A DNA stretch of 64,000 nt, taken from positions 46,079 to 110,078 of the forward strand of contig BMVA01000023.1 in assembly GCA_014650475.1 (NCBI GenBank), in the 5' to 3' direction. Position 1 is the first letter of the stretch, and every line of letters begins with the position of its first letter. This stretch comes from Streptomyces albogriseolus. Lineage in GTDB: Bacteria; Actinomycetota; Actinomycetes; Streptomycetales; Streptomycetaceae. Under the pieces are notes generated by a model. That model ran no database searches. It was not told where the DNA came from and saw nothing but the letters and a program-made list of their open reading frames with translations. Shown here piece after piece: positions 18,259 to 27,305 of the stretch. A program made the translations under genes and the position numbers.

Positions 18259-18705
18259 TCAGGTCCGCCACACGCCGATACGGGACCGCGTCTGCCCGGT
18301 GGATGACACGCCGGGCGTGGCGGGCGTGGACTGAAGGGCCGGGGACGGGGGCGGCGGCTGGGTGCCGAGGAATTCGGCGCGGGAAGCGTCATGAACCGCG
18401 GGAACGGCCAGGGCGACATCGCGCGGGGGCTGAACCGTCGGCTCATCCAGGCCCCAGCAGTGCACACCGCCGTGGTCTGCGGGAGCCGCCTGCCGCGCCA
18501 TCGTCTGCTGCGGCCGCTCGGGGGCCTGCCCACAGCTCGCGGAGGAGGCGAACAGCGGCGTGTCGGCCTGCCCAGCCGGGGTAGCTGTAGGGCCGTGTGC
18601 GCAGGCCAGGACATGTACGAGCGCGGCCAGCAACACCAGGAGCACCGCTCCGGTCCGTGCCACGGAGCGGCTGCTTCGAGAGACCGAGCCAGCCCACATG
18701 AACAC
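18259..18705 (-). CDS. Small exported protein, copper-island tail family (WRT end)
   Basis: The 148-residue protein has an N-terminal hydrophobic segment (TGAVLLVLLAALVHVLACAHG), a Pro/Ala-rich variable middle with His and Cys, and ends RIGVWRT. A GTG start or an ATG two codons later is possible; no ribosome binding site is seen. An A/T-rich block directly upstream (18700-18740) could be a promoter for a nearly leaderless message. Function unknown; it resembles DUF6153-type proteins. Confidence 0.5.
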   Translation of the reverse strand: MFMWAGSVSRSSRSVARTGAVLLVLLAALVHVLACAHGPTATPAGQADTPLFASSASCGQAPERPQQTMARQAAPADHGGVHCWGLDEPTVQPPRDVALAVPAVHDASRAEFLGTQPPPPSPALQSTPATPGVSSTGQTRSRIGVWRT

Positions 18706-18956
18706 AAAGAGTAATCAATAGATCACGTAAAGTTCTTGTTAAAGGTGATTGCTCCACGCGGTGCCGAGCCTCGGCGCGATGGTGAAATTCCCCGCGCCGC
18801 CCGGATCCGTATGCGTCTTGGGCGGACGCCCGTACGGGCAACTTCCGTTACCCCCGATCACCGCATCGGGTGAATCCCGGCCCCGATCGGCCGCATCCAG
18901 GCCGCACCGCCCGGCATCCGGAGGTTCTCTGAGCGGGAGCACACCAGGAGATCCGG

Positions 18957-19385
18957 ATGCGGCACACCCCCGGCACGACAGCACCCAGGCCCGCGGCAGC
19001 CCGCGGCCTGGGCGCTGTCGTGCTGCTCGCGCTCCTGGCCCTCCTGCACGCGACGTTCAGCCCCGGCCCGTCGCACCTGACCGCGCTCGACCTGGACGGC
19101 TGCCGACTGCGTGCCGCCGCGACGAGCGCGCACCTCTGCGAAACGGCACCGCCGGTGGTCGTGACCGCAGCGGGCGCCGAAGGCCATCAGGACGGCGACG
19201 CGCCCCAGTCCTGCGACGCCTCCGGCTACGGGCCACGCCAACTCGCGGACCTCTCCCACCCCCCGGCCGTGTCCGGCACCACACCAGGCGCCCCCGCGGC
19301 CTCATCGCCGGGCAACGTGTCACCCGCCGTGACGAGTGCGTCCGCCCCGGGTTCGCCCTTCGGCTCGGTCGTCCTGCGCTGCTGA
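18957..19385 (+). CDS. Small exported protein, copper-island tail family (LRC end)
   Basis: The 142-residue protein has a hydrophobic N-terminal segment (LGAVVLLALLALLHATF), two separated Cys residues in DGCRLRAAATSAHLC, a variable Ala/Pro-rich region and the end SVVLRC. CAGGAG precedes the ATG. It is first in a run of three small genes leading to the carbonic anhydrase. Function unknown. Confidence 0.5.
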   Translation: MRHTPGTTAPRPAAARGLGAVVLLALLALLHATFSPGPSHLTALDLDGCRLRAAATSAHLCETAPPVVVTAAGAEGHQDGDAPQSCDASGYGPRQLADLSHPPAVSGTTPGAPAASSPGNVSPAVTSASAPGSPFGSVVLRC

Positions 19386-19470
19386 GAGGAACCGGCGCCC
19401 CGCCCTGACATGCGCGCGGGCACCTCACCGGTTCCCCTCCCTTCCCTGACTGCACCGCAGGAGCATCACC

Positions 19471-19692
19471 ATGCCCATGGACGTCTACGCCGCCGTCGGC
19501 GCGCTCGTACGCGCCGAGATCGCCTACACGCACACCCAGCCGCCCCACCCGCCGGCAGACGATGCCGCGGTCCGCGAGGAGATCGTCGCGGCGAAGCCCC
19601 CGGCCGCGGCGGCCTCGCCCGAGCCCGTCCGGCGGCGCCTGCGCACACGGGCCACCGCGGTCCTGCGCCGACTCGCCGCAGTCTCCGGGTAG
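19471..19692 (+). CDS. Small Arg/Ala-rich hypothetical protein
   Basis: The 73-residue protein starts MPMDVYAAVGALVRAEIAYT and continues with a basic helical C-terminal half (RRRLRTRATAVLRRLAAV). AGGAG lies 9 nt before the ATG. No signal peptide or known family. It lies between two members of the small exported family and may be co-transcribed with them. Confidence 0.5.
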   Translation: MPMDVYAAVGALVRAEIAYTHTQPPHPPADDAAVREEIVAAKPPAAAASPEPVRRRLRTRATAVLRRLAAVSG

Positions 19693-19817
19693 TGCCGCAC
19701 CGCCGCCCGGTCCTCACCGGCTGCCTACATCCGGCAAGCTCCGCCGAACCGGGTGATTGCTCTTGCAACCAGGGTGCCGGTGTTGCTCATGTCACCTTTT
19801 CCACCCGGGAGTTCAGC

Positions 19818-20285
19818 ATGTACAAGGAACGCAGGCCGGTAACGTTTTGGCGTCGGCATGAGCGAAGCGTCGGGGGTCCAGTGGTGATACGTCGTATGGC
19901 GGCAGCGGTCGTGCTGCTCGCCGCGGCTGTCCTGCTGCACTTCGGAACGCCGCACCACTCCTCGGTCGCATCCGGCGCGGTGTCCTCCATGGCACCCGCG
20001 ATCGAACCGGAGTCCAGGAAGCAGCAGGGTTCCTCATCTGCCGTGCCGCATGTCGGTGCCGGCTCGCAGCAGCACCAGGCCGACGCCGAGGCGCTCGCCC
20101 TGCCGCCCCGGACCGGTCACCCCGTCGAGGCACCGTCGCTCGCCGCCGACGCGATCGCGGACGAGTCACTCGCGTCCCTCACCGCGGTGTCCGGGCCGGC
20201 GCATCCCCGCACCGCGAGGGAGGTCTGGAACCCGGGCGCCGGACTTGCGCCCACCCCCAGCACTCTGCAGACCTTCCGCTGCTGA
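19818..20285 (+). CDS. Small exported protein, copper-island tail family (FRC end)
   Basis: The 155-residue protein has a basic N-terminus, a hydrophobic helix ([16 protein letters not shown]), a His/Ser/Gln-rich variable region and the ending STLQTFRC. GGAG lies 7 nt before the ATG. The final tail parallels VLQVLRT and ELQLLRI of other members in this window. It is 170 bp upstream of the carbonic anhydrase. Confidence 0.5.
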   Translation: MYKERRPVTFWRRHERSVGGPVVIRRMAAAVVLLAAAVLLHFGTPHHSSVASGAVSSMAPAIEPESRKQQGSSSAVPHVGAGSQQHQADAEALALPPRTGHPVEAPSLAADAIADESLASLTAVSGPAHPRTAREVWNPGAGLAPTPSTLQTFRC

Positions 20286-20456
20286 TCGGCAGCGTGCTGC
20301 GCGCACCCTTCGCACTTCCGGTACGCACCACCGCGGGACGAGCGTCCAACCGGGCGCTCCCCACGGTTCGTTGACGCACACCCGGACGCGCGCAGTACGC
20401 ACTCTTCGCTCCCTTTCGTCCTGAGAGCCCCACGAAGAGTTACGAGGCCGATTCCC

Positions 20457-21065
20457 ATGCACGCTCTCATCGAGCACGCCCGTACGTTCCCTGAGAAGAT
20501 CGCCGACCGGCAGGAGGAGTTCGCCCGGCTGGCCGGGGGCCAGCAGCCCCAGGCCCTGTTCATCTCCTGCTCCGACTCCCGCGTCGTTCCCTCCCTGTTC
20601 ACCGGTGCCCGCCCCGGTGACCTCTTCGAGCTGCGCACCGCGGGCAACATCGTTCCGCCCTACCGCGGGCAGGCCGCCTGCGGTGTCGCCGGATCCCTCG
20701 AATTCGCCGTCCAGGCCCTGCAGGTACCCGACATCATCGTGTGCGGCCACTCGCACTGCGGCGCCGTCCAGGGGCTGATGCGCGAGCAGAACGTCCAGAC
20801 GATGCCGCTCGTACGGCGCTGGCTTGCCCGGGCCGGACACCGCGCCAGGACCGACGAGCCGTGGCAGACCCAGGGGCTCGGCGAGGACCCCACCGAGGTG
20901 ACCCAGCAGCACGTCCTCACCCAGCTCGACCACCTGCGCAGCTACCCGTTCATCGCCCGGCGCCTGTCGTCGGGGCGGCTGCGGCTGCACGGCTGGTACT
21001 ACACCGTCGAGACCGGCGAAGTCCTCTTCGCCATGCCCGGCACCCGCGCCTTCAAGCCCCTGTGA
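20457..21065 (+). CDS. Beta-class carbonic anhydrase
   Basis: The 202-residue enzyme interconverts CO2 and bicarbonate. Zinc ligands are visible: Cys and Asp in SCSDSR (about residues 38-40), then His and Cys in CGHSHCGAV (about 97-101). Length is family-typical. It is followed within 80 bp by a SulP transporter, a pairing known from fused or adjacent SulP-carbonic anhydrase systems, so it likely handles bicarbonate delivered by that transporter. Confidence 0.93.
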   Translation: MHALIEHARTFPEKIADRQEEFARLAGGQQPQALFISCSDSRVVPSLFTGARPGDLFELRTAGNIVPPYRGQAACGVAGSLEFAVQALQVPDIIVCGHSHCGAVQGLMREQNVQTMPLVRRWLARAGHRARTDEPWQTQGLGEDPTEVTQQHVLTQLDHLRSYPFIARRLSSGRLRLHGWYYTVETGEVLFAMPGTRAFKPL

Positions 21066-21142
21066 CCCGACCGGACCACAGCTCTACCCGTCCGCTCCGG
21101 TCGCTTCTCACGCGACGTTCCTTCCCCCACAGAGAGAACGCC

Positions 21143-22615
21143 ATGACCTCACCTTTCTCCTCCCTCCGGTCCGCCCTGCGCACCGACTTCACCTCCTCCC
21201 TGGTCGTCTTCCTCGTCGCCGTGCCCCTGTGCGTGGGCGTCGCCGTCGCCTCCGGCGTCCCGGCCGAACTCGGCCTGATCACCGGCATCGTCGGCGGTCT
21301 CGTCACCGGGCTGCTGCCCGGCAGCAGCCTCCAGGTCAGCGGGCCCGCCGCCGGGCTGACCGTGCTCGTCCTCACCGCCGTCCAGGAGTACGGCCTGTCC
21401 GCCCTCGGCGTGATCGTCCTCGCCTGCGGGCTGCTCCAACTCACCCTCGGCGCCCTGCGCTGGGGACGCTTCTTCCGCGCCATCTCGCTGTCGGTCGTGC
21501 ACGGCATGCTCGCCGGCATCGGCCTCGTACTGATCCTCGGACAGCTCTACGCGCTCGCGGACAGCAAAGCCCCGGGCACCGGCATGGAGAAGATCGCCGG
21601 ACTGCCCGGCCTCGCCGTCGACGTCCTGCTCTCGGACCCGGCCCTGATCGCCGTCGCCCTCGGCGCCGGAACCATCGCCGTCATGACGCTGTGGAAGAAG
21701 CTGCCCGGCAAGGCACAACTGCTGCCGGGTCCGCTCGTCGCGGTCGGCACGGCGACCCTCGCCACCGTCGTCTTCGACCTGCCCGTCGCCCGCGTCAAGG
21801 TCAGCGGCCTCATGGAGGCGATCCAGCCGCCCGGCGGGAGCGACTTCGGCCGGCTGGCCGAGGTCGGACTGCTGACCACCATCGTCGCGTTCACGCTGAT
21901 CGCCTCCGCCGAGTCACTGTTCAGCGCCGCCGCGGTCGACCGGCTGCACGACGGCCCGAAGACCGACTACGACAAAGAGCTGATGGCCCAGGGCACGGGC
22001 AACACCCTGTGCGGGCTGCTCGGCGCGCTGCCGATGACCGCGGTGATCGTCCGCAGCGCCGCCAACGTCCAGGCGGGCGCCCGCACCAAGGTCTCCCGCG
22101 TCCTGCACGGCGTGTGGCTGCTACTGTTCGCCGCCCTGCTGCCCGGCGCCCTCGGCATGATCCCGACCGCCGCGCTCGCCGGCGTCCTCATCCACGCCGG
22201 CTTCAAACTGCTCCCGGTCAAGGAGCTGGGGCCGCTGTGGCGCGAACACCGGGGCGAGGCCGTGGTGCTGGTGATCACGGCCGGGGCGATCCTGGTCACC
22301 AACATGTTCGAAGGCGTCCTGATCGGACTGCTCCTCGCAGTGGTCAAGACGGCCTGGGAGACCTCGCACGTCCACATCGACGTCACCGACCCGGGCAGCG
22401 GCCCGGTGCGGGTGCGGATCGCCGGCCACGCCACCTTCCTGCGCCTGCCGCGCATCCTCGACACCCTGGAACAACTGCCCGCCGACCGGCCCGTCGAGCT
22501 CAACCTCGCCGGGCTGCGCCACCTCGACCACGCCTGCATGAGCGCCCTGCAGCACTGGGCGGACCAGCACAACGCGCACACCGTTCAACCCGAGCGCACC
22601 CACGCCTCGGCGTGA
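21143..22615 (+). CDS. SulP-family anion (bicarbonate/sulfate) transporter
   Basis: The 490-residue membrane protein has the SulP core (AVPLCVGVAVASGVPAELG near the N-terminus, then about 11 helices and the FTLIASAESLFSAAAVDR region) and a C-terminal STAS-like domain (about residues 410-480, LRHLDHACMSALQHW). Adjacency to a carbonic anhydrase favours bicarbonate over sulfate. The ATG has AGAGAG upstream. A strong terminator follows. Confidence 0.92.
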   Translation: MTSPFSSLRSALRTDFTSSLVVFLVAVPLCVGVAVASGVPAELGLITGIVGGLVTGLLPGSSLQVSGPAAGLTVLVLTAVQEYGLSALGVIVLACGLLQLTLGALRWGRFFRAISLSVVHGMLAGIGLVLILGQLYALADSKAPGTGMEKIAGLPGLAVDVLLSDPALIAVALGAGTIAVMTLWKKLPGKAQLLPGPLVAVGTATLATVVFDLPVARVKVSGLMEAIQPPGGSDFGRLAEVGLLTTIVAFTLIASAESLFSAAAVDRLHDGPKTDYDKELMAQGTGNTLCGLLGALPMTAVIVRSAANVQAGARTKVSRVLHGVWLLLFAALLPGALGMIPTAALAGVLIHAGFKLLPVKELGPLWREHRGEAVVLVITAGAILVTNMFEGVLIGLLLAVVKTAWETSHVHIDVTDPGSGPVRVRIAGHATFLRLPRILDTLEQLPADRPVELNLAGLRHLDHACMSALQHWADQHNAHTVQPERTHASA

Positions 22616-22620
22616 GTGAG

Positions 22621-22656
22621 GGCCCGTGGGGCGGTGTTCCGGCCGCCCCACGGGCC
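22621..22656 (+). terminator. Terminator after the SulP gene
   Basis: A perfect 14-bp GC-rich stem with an 8-nt loop is followed by a short T-run (TTTG). It starts 6 bp after the stop codon. Confidence 0.8.
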
Positions 22657-22670
22657 TTTGGTTACATACG

Positions 22671-22696
22671 GGGTGAACGGCCACGGATGTTCACCC
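22671..22696. promoter_or_regulatory. Inverted repeat upstream of the lipoprotein gene
   Basis: Perfect 8-bp arms (GGGTGAAC and GTTCACCC) flank a 10-nt spacer about 64 bp before the lipoprotein start. Size and position fit an operator rather than a terminator, since the terminator is already upstream. Confidence 0.35.
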
Positions 22697-22759
22697 GTAC
22701 TCCCTGTCGTACGCCTGTCCGCTGGTGCGGGCAGGCCCAGCCCGGATACGGAGAGGCAC

Positions 22760-23278
22760 GTGCCCCAGCATCCCGAGCAGTCACAGCACCCACAGTGGGG
22801 ACGCACCGGCCGTACCCTGCCCACCGCCCGCCTGATACGCGGCGCCGCACTCGCCGCGAGCCTGGCGTTTCTTCCCCTGGCGACGGCCTGCAGTGGTGGT
22901 GAGGACGACGCGTCCCCGAACAGCAAGCCGTCGGAGATATCCGCCGCCCCTGCGGCCGGTGTCGTGGCCCCGGCCAAGGTCGAGGTGATCGCCAACCTCA
23001 CCGGCTGCAAGCCCAAGATCCGCATTGACGCGGACGAACTGCGCCAGGGCGTGTGCCACACGGCCAAGGTCGACTACAGCATCACGACCTTCCCCGAGGA
23101 GAAGTACAAGGAGACCTGGCTGGACTCCGCCGCGATCTACGGGGGCAAGTACCTCGTCGGCCCGCGCTGGGTCCTCGCCGCGAAGCCGGAGATGCTGGAG
23201 GGCTTCCGTGCCAAGCTCGGCGGGACCATCCAGGAACTGAGCGGCCTGAGCGGGGGCCCGGCCCCGAGCGCGTCGTAG
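22760..23278 (+). CDS. Putative lipoprotein, unknown function
   Basis: The 172-residue protein has an N-terminal hydrophobic stretch ending in a lipobox (FLPLATACSGG; lipidated Cys about residue 45) and a compact globular domain with two Cys residues (LTGCKPKI and QGVCHTAK). It contains AIYGGKYLVGPRWVLAA. GTG is chosen for its GGAG site. It precedes the CopC-CopD fusion by about 85 bp and may share its operon. Family not recognised. Confidence 0.65.
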   Translation: MPQHPEQSQHPQWGRTGRTLPTARLIRGAALAASLAFLPLATACSGGEDDASPNSKPSEISAAPAAGVVAPAKVEVIANLTGCKPKIRIDADELRQGVCHTAKVDYSITTFPEEKYKETWLDSAAIYGGKYLVGPRWVLAAKPEMLEGFRAKLGGTIQELSGLSGGPAPSAS

Positions 23279-23362
23279 CGGCGGCCACGTCCCCACCGCC
23301 ATCGCACACCCCCGTCGCAGCCCTTTCCTGCGGCGTACGCCCCCTGACCTGGAGACTGCTTC

Positions 23363-25327
23363 ATGCACACGGCACCGCGCCGGACCAGGAAACCGCTGAC
23401 CGTCATGCTCCTGGTCGGCACGGTGCTCGCCCTCCTCCTCGGCGGCGCCGGATCCGCCTCCGCCCACGCCACCCTGACCAGCGCCGAACCGGCCGACGTC
23501 TCCGTCCTCAAGACGGCCCCGAAGCAGATCACGCTCGCCTTCAGTGAATCCGTCAGCCTCTCCGACGGCTCCCTGCGTGTCCTGTCCCCGAAGAACCTGC
23601 GGGTCGACAGCGGGGCGGTCACGCATGCGGGGAAGGAAACGGACACCGCCCGGGTGAAGCTGCGCGACAAGCTGCCCGAGGGCACGTACACGGTGTCCTG
23701 GCGGGTCGTCTCCGCGGACAGCCACTCGATCTCCGGCGCGTTCACCTTCTCCGTCGGCAAGCCGTCCGCCACCGCCGCCGTGGTGCCCACCGAGTCCTCG
23801 GACGACACCGCCGTCTCCCGCATCTACGACGTCTTCCGCTACGTCGCGTACGGCGGCCTCGCCCTGCTGATCGGCGTCGCCCTGTTCGCCCTCGTCTGCT
23901 GGCCGGCCGGCGCGGGCCTGCGCCCGCTGCGCAGGCTGCTGCTCGCCGGCTGGACGGCGCTGTTCGCCTCCACCGTCGTGCTGTTGCTGCTGCGCGGCCC
24001 GTACGAGACCGGCCGAGGTCTCACCGCGGCCTTCGACCTGTCGCTCCTGGGCCAAACCATCACGGGCAAGACCGGACTGGCCCTGAGCGTGCGGTTGGTG
24101 CTGCTCGCGGCGGCGGCAATCCTCGTGGCGCTGTCCGCGGCCCGCCTCCGCCGCGCAGCTGACAGGACGCAGCGCGATCCCGCCGCCGCGCACGCGGTCG
24201 ATCAGCCCGCCGCGGAACCGCAGTTCGGCATCGGCGTACGCGTCGTGGGCACGCTGTTCGCCGTGGGCCTGGCCCTCACCTGGGCCGCCGCCGAACACGC
24301 CTCCGCCGGTATCCAGGTGCCGTTGGCGATCCCCGTCTCGGTGCTGCACCTGCTCGCCATGGCGGTGTGGCTGGGCGGTCTGGCCGCGCTGGTCGTTGCC
24401 CTGTTCCGGGCACCCGCCGATGTGGTGGTCCCGGTGGCAGCGGTTGCGCGCTTCTCCCGGCTGGCCTTCACCGCGGTCGTCGTCCTGGTCGCGACCGGCG
24501 TCTACCAGTCGTGGCGGCAGGTCGGTTCGTGGGAGGCCGTGTCCACCACCGAGTACGGCAGGCTCCTCACCTTCAAGGTCGGTGCGGTGGCCCTGGTGCT
24601 GACCGCTGCGTGGTTCTCCCGGCAGTGGACCGCGCAGCTCACCCAGGAGCGGCTGCCAAAAACCCTTCCGGCGGCCGCACCCGAACTTGTACGTGTGGCA
24701 CAGACCGTCGGCGTCGGCGCCTCCTCAGGCAGCGACACAGCCGAGGGAACGGGCGGCGACGCCGGGACGCCCACTTTGTGCGATCTGCCTGACACCCCTG
24801 GGCCATCCGGCTCGCCGTCCGCCTCCGACGGCCACCGGCGTAGTTTGCGCCGGTCGGTCGCCGCCGAGGCCGTCCTCGGTGTCGTGGTCCTGGCGATCAC
24901 CACGCTGCTCACCGGAACCCAGCCCAGCCGCGCCGCCGTCCAGAGCGCCGCAGCGACCGCCGCCGCCCAGGAACCCACAGCGCGGGTCGTGACAATCCCG
25001 TTCGACGTCGGCACCCCGAACGGCACCGGCGCGGTGCAGCTCACCTTCGGGCCCGGGCGCGTCGGCGACAACACCGTTGAAGCTCTGGTGTACGGCCCCG
25101 ACAAGGGCATCGCCACGGTCCCCGAACTCCGGCTTACCCTCACCCAGAACGCCCAGCGGATCGGCCCGCTGGACGCCAAACTGGCCAACAAGGGCGGCTA
25201 CTGGGCCGCCGACCGCCTGCGGTTGCCGCTGTCCGGAACATGGACCCTGCGGGTCACCGTCCGGGTCACGGACATCGACCAGGTCACCGTCTCCAAGAAC
25301 GTGACCATCAGGCCGTCACTTTTCTGA
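23363..25327 (+). CDS. CopC-CopD fusion copper protein with C-terminal extracellular domain
   Basis: The 654-residue protein starts with a signal peptide followed by AHATLTSAEPAD, so the mature N-terminal His can bind Cu(II) as in CopC; the CopC domain ends in ADSHSISGAFTFSVG. About eight membrane helices of the CopD type follow (residues about 155-500). After another helix near 510 comes an extracellular beta domain (about 545-650) like the YtkA type. Such proteins import or shuttle copper across the membrane. GAGA and GG-rich sequence precedes the ATG. Confidence 0.88.
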   Translation: MHTAPRRTRKPLTVMLLVGTVLALLLGGAGSASAHATLTSAEPADVSVLKTAPKQITLAFSESVSLSDGSLRVLSPKNLRVDSGAVTHAGKETDTARVKLRDKLPEGTYTVSWRVVSADSHSISGAFTFSVGKPSATAAVVPTESSDDTAVSRIYDVFRYVAYGGLALLIGVALFALVCWPAGAGLRPLRRLLLAGWTALFASTVVLLLLRGPYETGRGLTAAFDLSLLGQTITGKTGLALSVRLVLLAAAAILVALSAARLRRAADRTQRDPAAAHAVDQPAAEPQFGIGVRVVGTLFAVGLALTWAAAEHASAGIQVPLAIPVSVLHLLAMAVWLGGLAALVVALFRAPADVVVPVAAVARFSRLAFTAVVVLVATGVYQSWRQVGSWEAVSTTEYGRLLTFKVGAVALVLTAAWFSRQWTAQLTQERLPKTLPAAAPELVRVAQTVGVGASSGSDTAEGTGGDAGTPTLCDLPDTPGPSGSPSASDGHRRSLRRSVAAEAVLGVVVLAITTLLTGTQPSRAAVQSAAATAAAQEPTARVVTIPFDVGTPNGTGAVQLTFGPGRVGDNTVEALVYGPDKGIATVPELRLTLTQNAQRIGPLDAKLANKGGYWAADRLRLPLSGTWTLRVTVRVTDIDQVTVSKNVTIRPSLF

Positions 25328-25434
25328 CCGTCCGTACGCACGGACACGCTCCGCCCAGCTGACCGGCGCAGCACAGCCACTCCCGGGCGAACCGTCCCAG
25401 GGCGGCCGTCCCCGCACAGAGGCAACGGCCACAC

Positions 25435-25530
25435 ACCGCTCTCCCCGGCACGGCGTCGCTGGACGGCGATCCGCACACCGCCGTCCAGCAAGAGGAACAC
25501 ACCGAACAGCACCAGCGCCCAGGCAGCCAT
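25435..25530 (-). pseudogene. ICMT-like methyltransferase N-terminal remnant
   Basis: The first 32 codons read MAAWALVLFGVFLLLDGG and VRIAVQRRRAGESG, parallel to the start of the intact ICMT-like protein at 41708 (GWAWAALALYGFWLLSAFG, then LRTLIQRRRTGDSG). After that the frame loses similarity. It begins 6 bp after the stop of the methyltransferase gene, as a downstream operon partner would. Confidence 0.5.
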
Positions 25531-25535
25531 CGCCC

Positions 25536-26165
25536 TCACCCCCGGTCCGGGTCCTGCTTGCGGGCCGCGCCGAGCAGGTAGTCGCCGCTGATACGGGTGA
25601 ACGCGCCCGTCACCGCCAGGCCGTGACGCGGCAGTTCGGCGAGGAACTTCTGCGCCGTGAACCGGTCGTGCTCGGGGTGCTCGAACAGCATCCGGTAGGA
25701 CGGGCGGGCCAGGGCGTGCGCGGTGACCTCGTCGAAGACGAACACTCCGCCCGGCTTCAGCACGCGGGCGATCTCCGCGACGGCAGATCGCCAGTCGGGG
25801 ATGTGGTGGATGATCGCGAAGTCGAACGCGGCGTCGTAGGCACCGTCCTTGGCGCCGAACGCCGACTTGAGGTCGGTCGCGTCGCCCACGGCCAGGCGGA
25901 CAAGGCCCGGCCGGTCCGCCAGCCGGCGCCGGGCCTTGGCGACCATGGTCTCGTCCAGGTCGACGGCGTCGACCTGCGCGGCGCGGAAGTGGTCGAGGAT
26001 CAGCTTCGTGCCGTAGCCGGAGCCGCAGCCGATCTCCACCGCTCTCACACCGGGCGGCAGCGGGCCGCCGGCCAGCCGCAGCAGGGCCGGGACCTCGTAG
26101 AAGCGTTGCAGCGCCCGGCGGGCGGGATTGTTGACCGCCGCTTTCTCGATCCGGTTCATCAGCAT
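25536..26165 (-). CDS. Class I SAM-dependent methyltransferase
   Basis: The 209-residue enzyme has motif I VEIGCGSGYGTK (about residue 43), the acidic motif II VDAVDLDE and the motif around FDFAIIHHIPDW, then VLKPGGVFVFDE. It resembles small-molecule methyltransferases; the substrate is unknown. The ATG is chosen because a GGGGGG run lies 8 nt upstream. It is divergent from a CmtR-type sensor with only 50 bp between them, so its expression may respond to the same metal. Confidence 0.85.
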   Translation of the reverse strand: MLMNRIEKAAVNNPARRALQRFYEVPALLRLAGGPLPPGVRAVEIGCGSGYGTKLILDHFRAAQVDAVDLDETMVAKARRRLADRPGLVRLAVGDATDLKSAFGAKDGAYDAAFDFAIIHHIPDWRSAVAEIARVLKPGGVFVFDEVTAHALARPSYRMLFEHPEHDRFTAQKFLAELPRHGLAVTGAFTRISGDYLLGAARKQDPDRG

Positions 26166-26193
26166 GACGCGGCCCCCCAAAGATGACATCGAC

Positions 26194-26224
26194 TAGCATG
26201 GCTATCATCGTTCCATGACGATGA
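26194..26224. promoter_or_regulatory. Operator-like dyads between methyltransferase and sensor genes
   Basis: Two dyads overlap: TAGCATGGCTA (4-bp arms, 3-bp centre) and TCATCG-N8-CGATGA (perfect 6-bp arms spanning the sensor start codon). Both lie in the short divergent gap and fit ArsR/CmtR autoregulation. The message may be nearly leaderless. Confidence 0.4.
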
Positions 26225-26604
26225 ATAGCACGGAGGCCACACCGTCGGCCACCACTTCGTGCGGGGCGCCCTCGGCGGCGGTCGCCCTGTTCCGGTCCTT
26301 GGGCGACCCGGCCCGCCTGGCGATCCTGCGCCGCCTGGCCGAGGGCGAAGCGCGGGTGACCGACCTGGTCGCCTGTGTGGGCCTGGCGCAGTCCACAGTC
26401 TCGGCGCACCTGGCCTGCCTGCGCGACTGCGGCCTGATCACCTCCCGTCCGCAGGGCCGCGCGACCCTGCACGCGCTGGCGCACCCCGAGCTGCTGGACC
26501 TGCTGGCCTCCGCCGAGCAGTTGCTCGCCGCGACCGGCGAGGCCGTCGACCTGTGCCCCACCTACGGAACCACCACCCCTGTCGTCGAGGAGTCCGCCCG
26601 ATGA
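26215..26604 (+). CDS. ArsR/SmtB-family metal sensor, CmtR-like
   Basis: The 129-residue winged-helix repressor has Cys68 and Cys72 in the recognition helix (HLACLRDCGL) and Cys114 in the C-terminal tail (VDLCPTYG). This is the three-Cys pattern of CmtR, the mycobacterial Cd/Pb sensor (Cys57, 61, 102). Metal binding would release it from DNA. The stop overlaps the start of the transporter gene (ATGA). ATG at 26215 or two codons later is possible. Confidence 0.9.
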   Translation: MTMNSTEATPSATTSCGAPSAAVALFRSLGDPARLAILRRLAEGEARVTDLVACVGLAQSTVSAHLACLRDCGLITSRPQGRATLHALAHPELLDLLASAEQLLAATGEAVDLCPTYGTTTPVVEESAR

Positions 26605-27305
26605 GCACCGCCCCCGCCGCCGTTCCTGATGTCACCGGGCCGGCCGCGCACCGCGCGGTGCGGTACGCGAAGTTCACCATCGGCTACAACGTCATCGAGG
26701 GGATCATCGCCATCTCGGCCGGCGCGGCCGCCGGGGCGGTCTCGCTGATCGGGTTCGGCATCGACTCCGGCATCGAGGTCGCCGCCGCGGTGGTGGTCCT
26801 GATACGGCTGCTGGCGGAGATCAAGGGCGGCGAGCCGGACGAGGCCAAGGAACGCAAGGCGCTGAAGTTCATCGCGATCACGTTCTTCGCGCTCGCCGCC
26901 TACGTCACCGTCGAGGGCGTCCGCGACCTGTTCAGCGGAGAGAAGCCCGACACCTCGCTGGTCGGTATCGTCCTGACCGGCGTGTCCATCGTGATCATGC
27001 CGTGGCTGGCGCGCGCCAAGCGCAAGGCCGGTCTGGAGATGAACTCCCGCCTGGTCGTCGCCGACGCCGCCGAGACCAAGCTGTGCGCCTGGCTGTCGGT
27101 GTCCACCTTCGCCGGCCTGCTCGCGTTCGCCTTCTTCGGCTGGACCTGGCTGGACCCGGTCGCCGGATTCGTCATCGCCGCCTTCGCGATCATGGAGGGC
27201 AAGGAAGCCTGGGAGGGCGAACTCGTCTGCGACGACGGCTGCGAAGACGACGACAAGTCGGCCGCGGCCGGCGAGGCGTCCTCCTGCTCGGACGGCTGCA
27301 AGTGA
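26601..27305 (+). CDS. CDF-like cation transporter with Cys-rich tail
   Basis: The 234-residue protein has six hydrophobic segments, with acidic helix motifs IGFGIDSGIEVAAA and VVADAAETKLCAW in place of the usual CDF HxxxD pairs. The C-terminus is cytosolic and metal-ligand rich (CDDGCEDDDK and CSDGCK) and could hand metal to the pore. It is coupled to the CmtR-like sensor upstream and to LspA downstream (GTGA overlap). Probable Cd/Pb/Zn exporter. Confidence 0.85.
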   Translation: MSTAPAAVPDVTGPAAHRAVRYAKFTIGYNVIEGIIAISAGAAAGAVSLIGFGIDSGIEVAAAVVVLIRLLAEIKGGEPDEAKERKALKFIAITFFALAAYVTVEGVRDLFSGEKPDTSLVGIVLTGVSIVIMPWLARAKRKAGLEMNSRLVVADAAETKLCAWLSVSTFAGLLAFAFFGWTWLDPVAGFVIAAFAIMEGKEAWEGELVCDDGCEDDDKSAAAGEASSCSDGCK

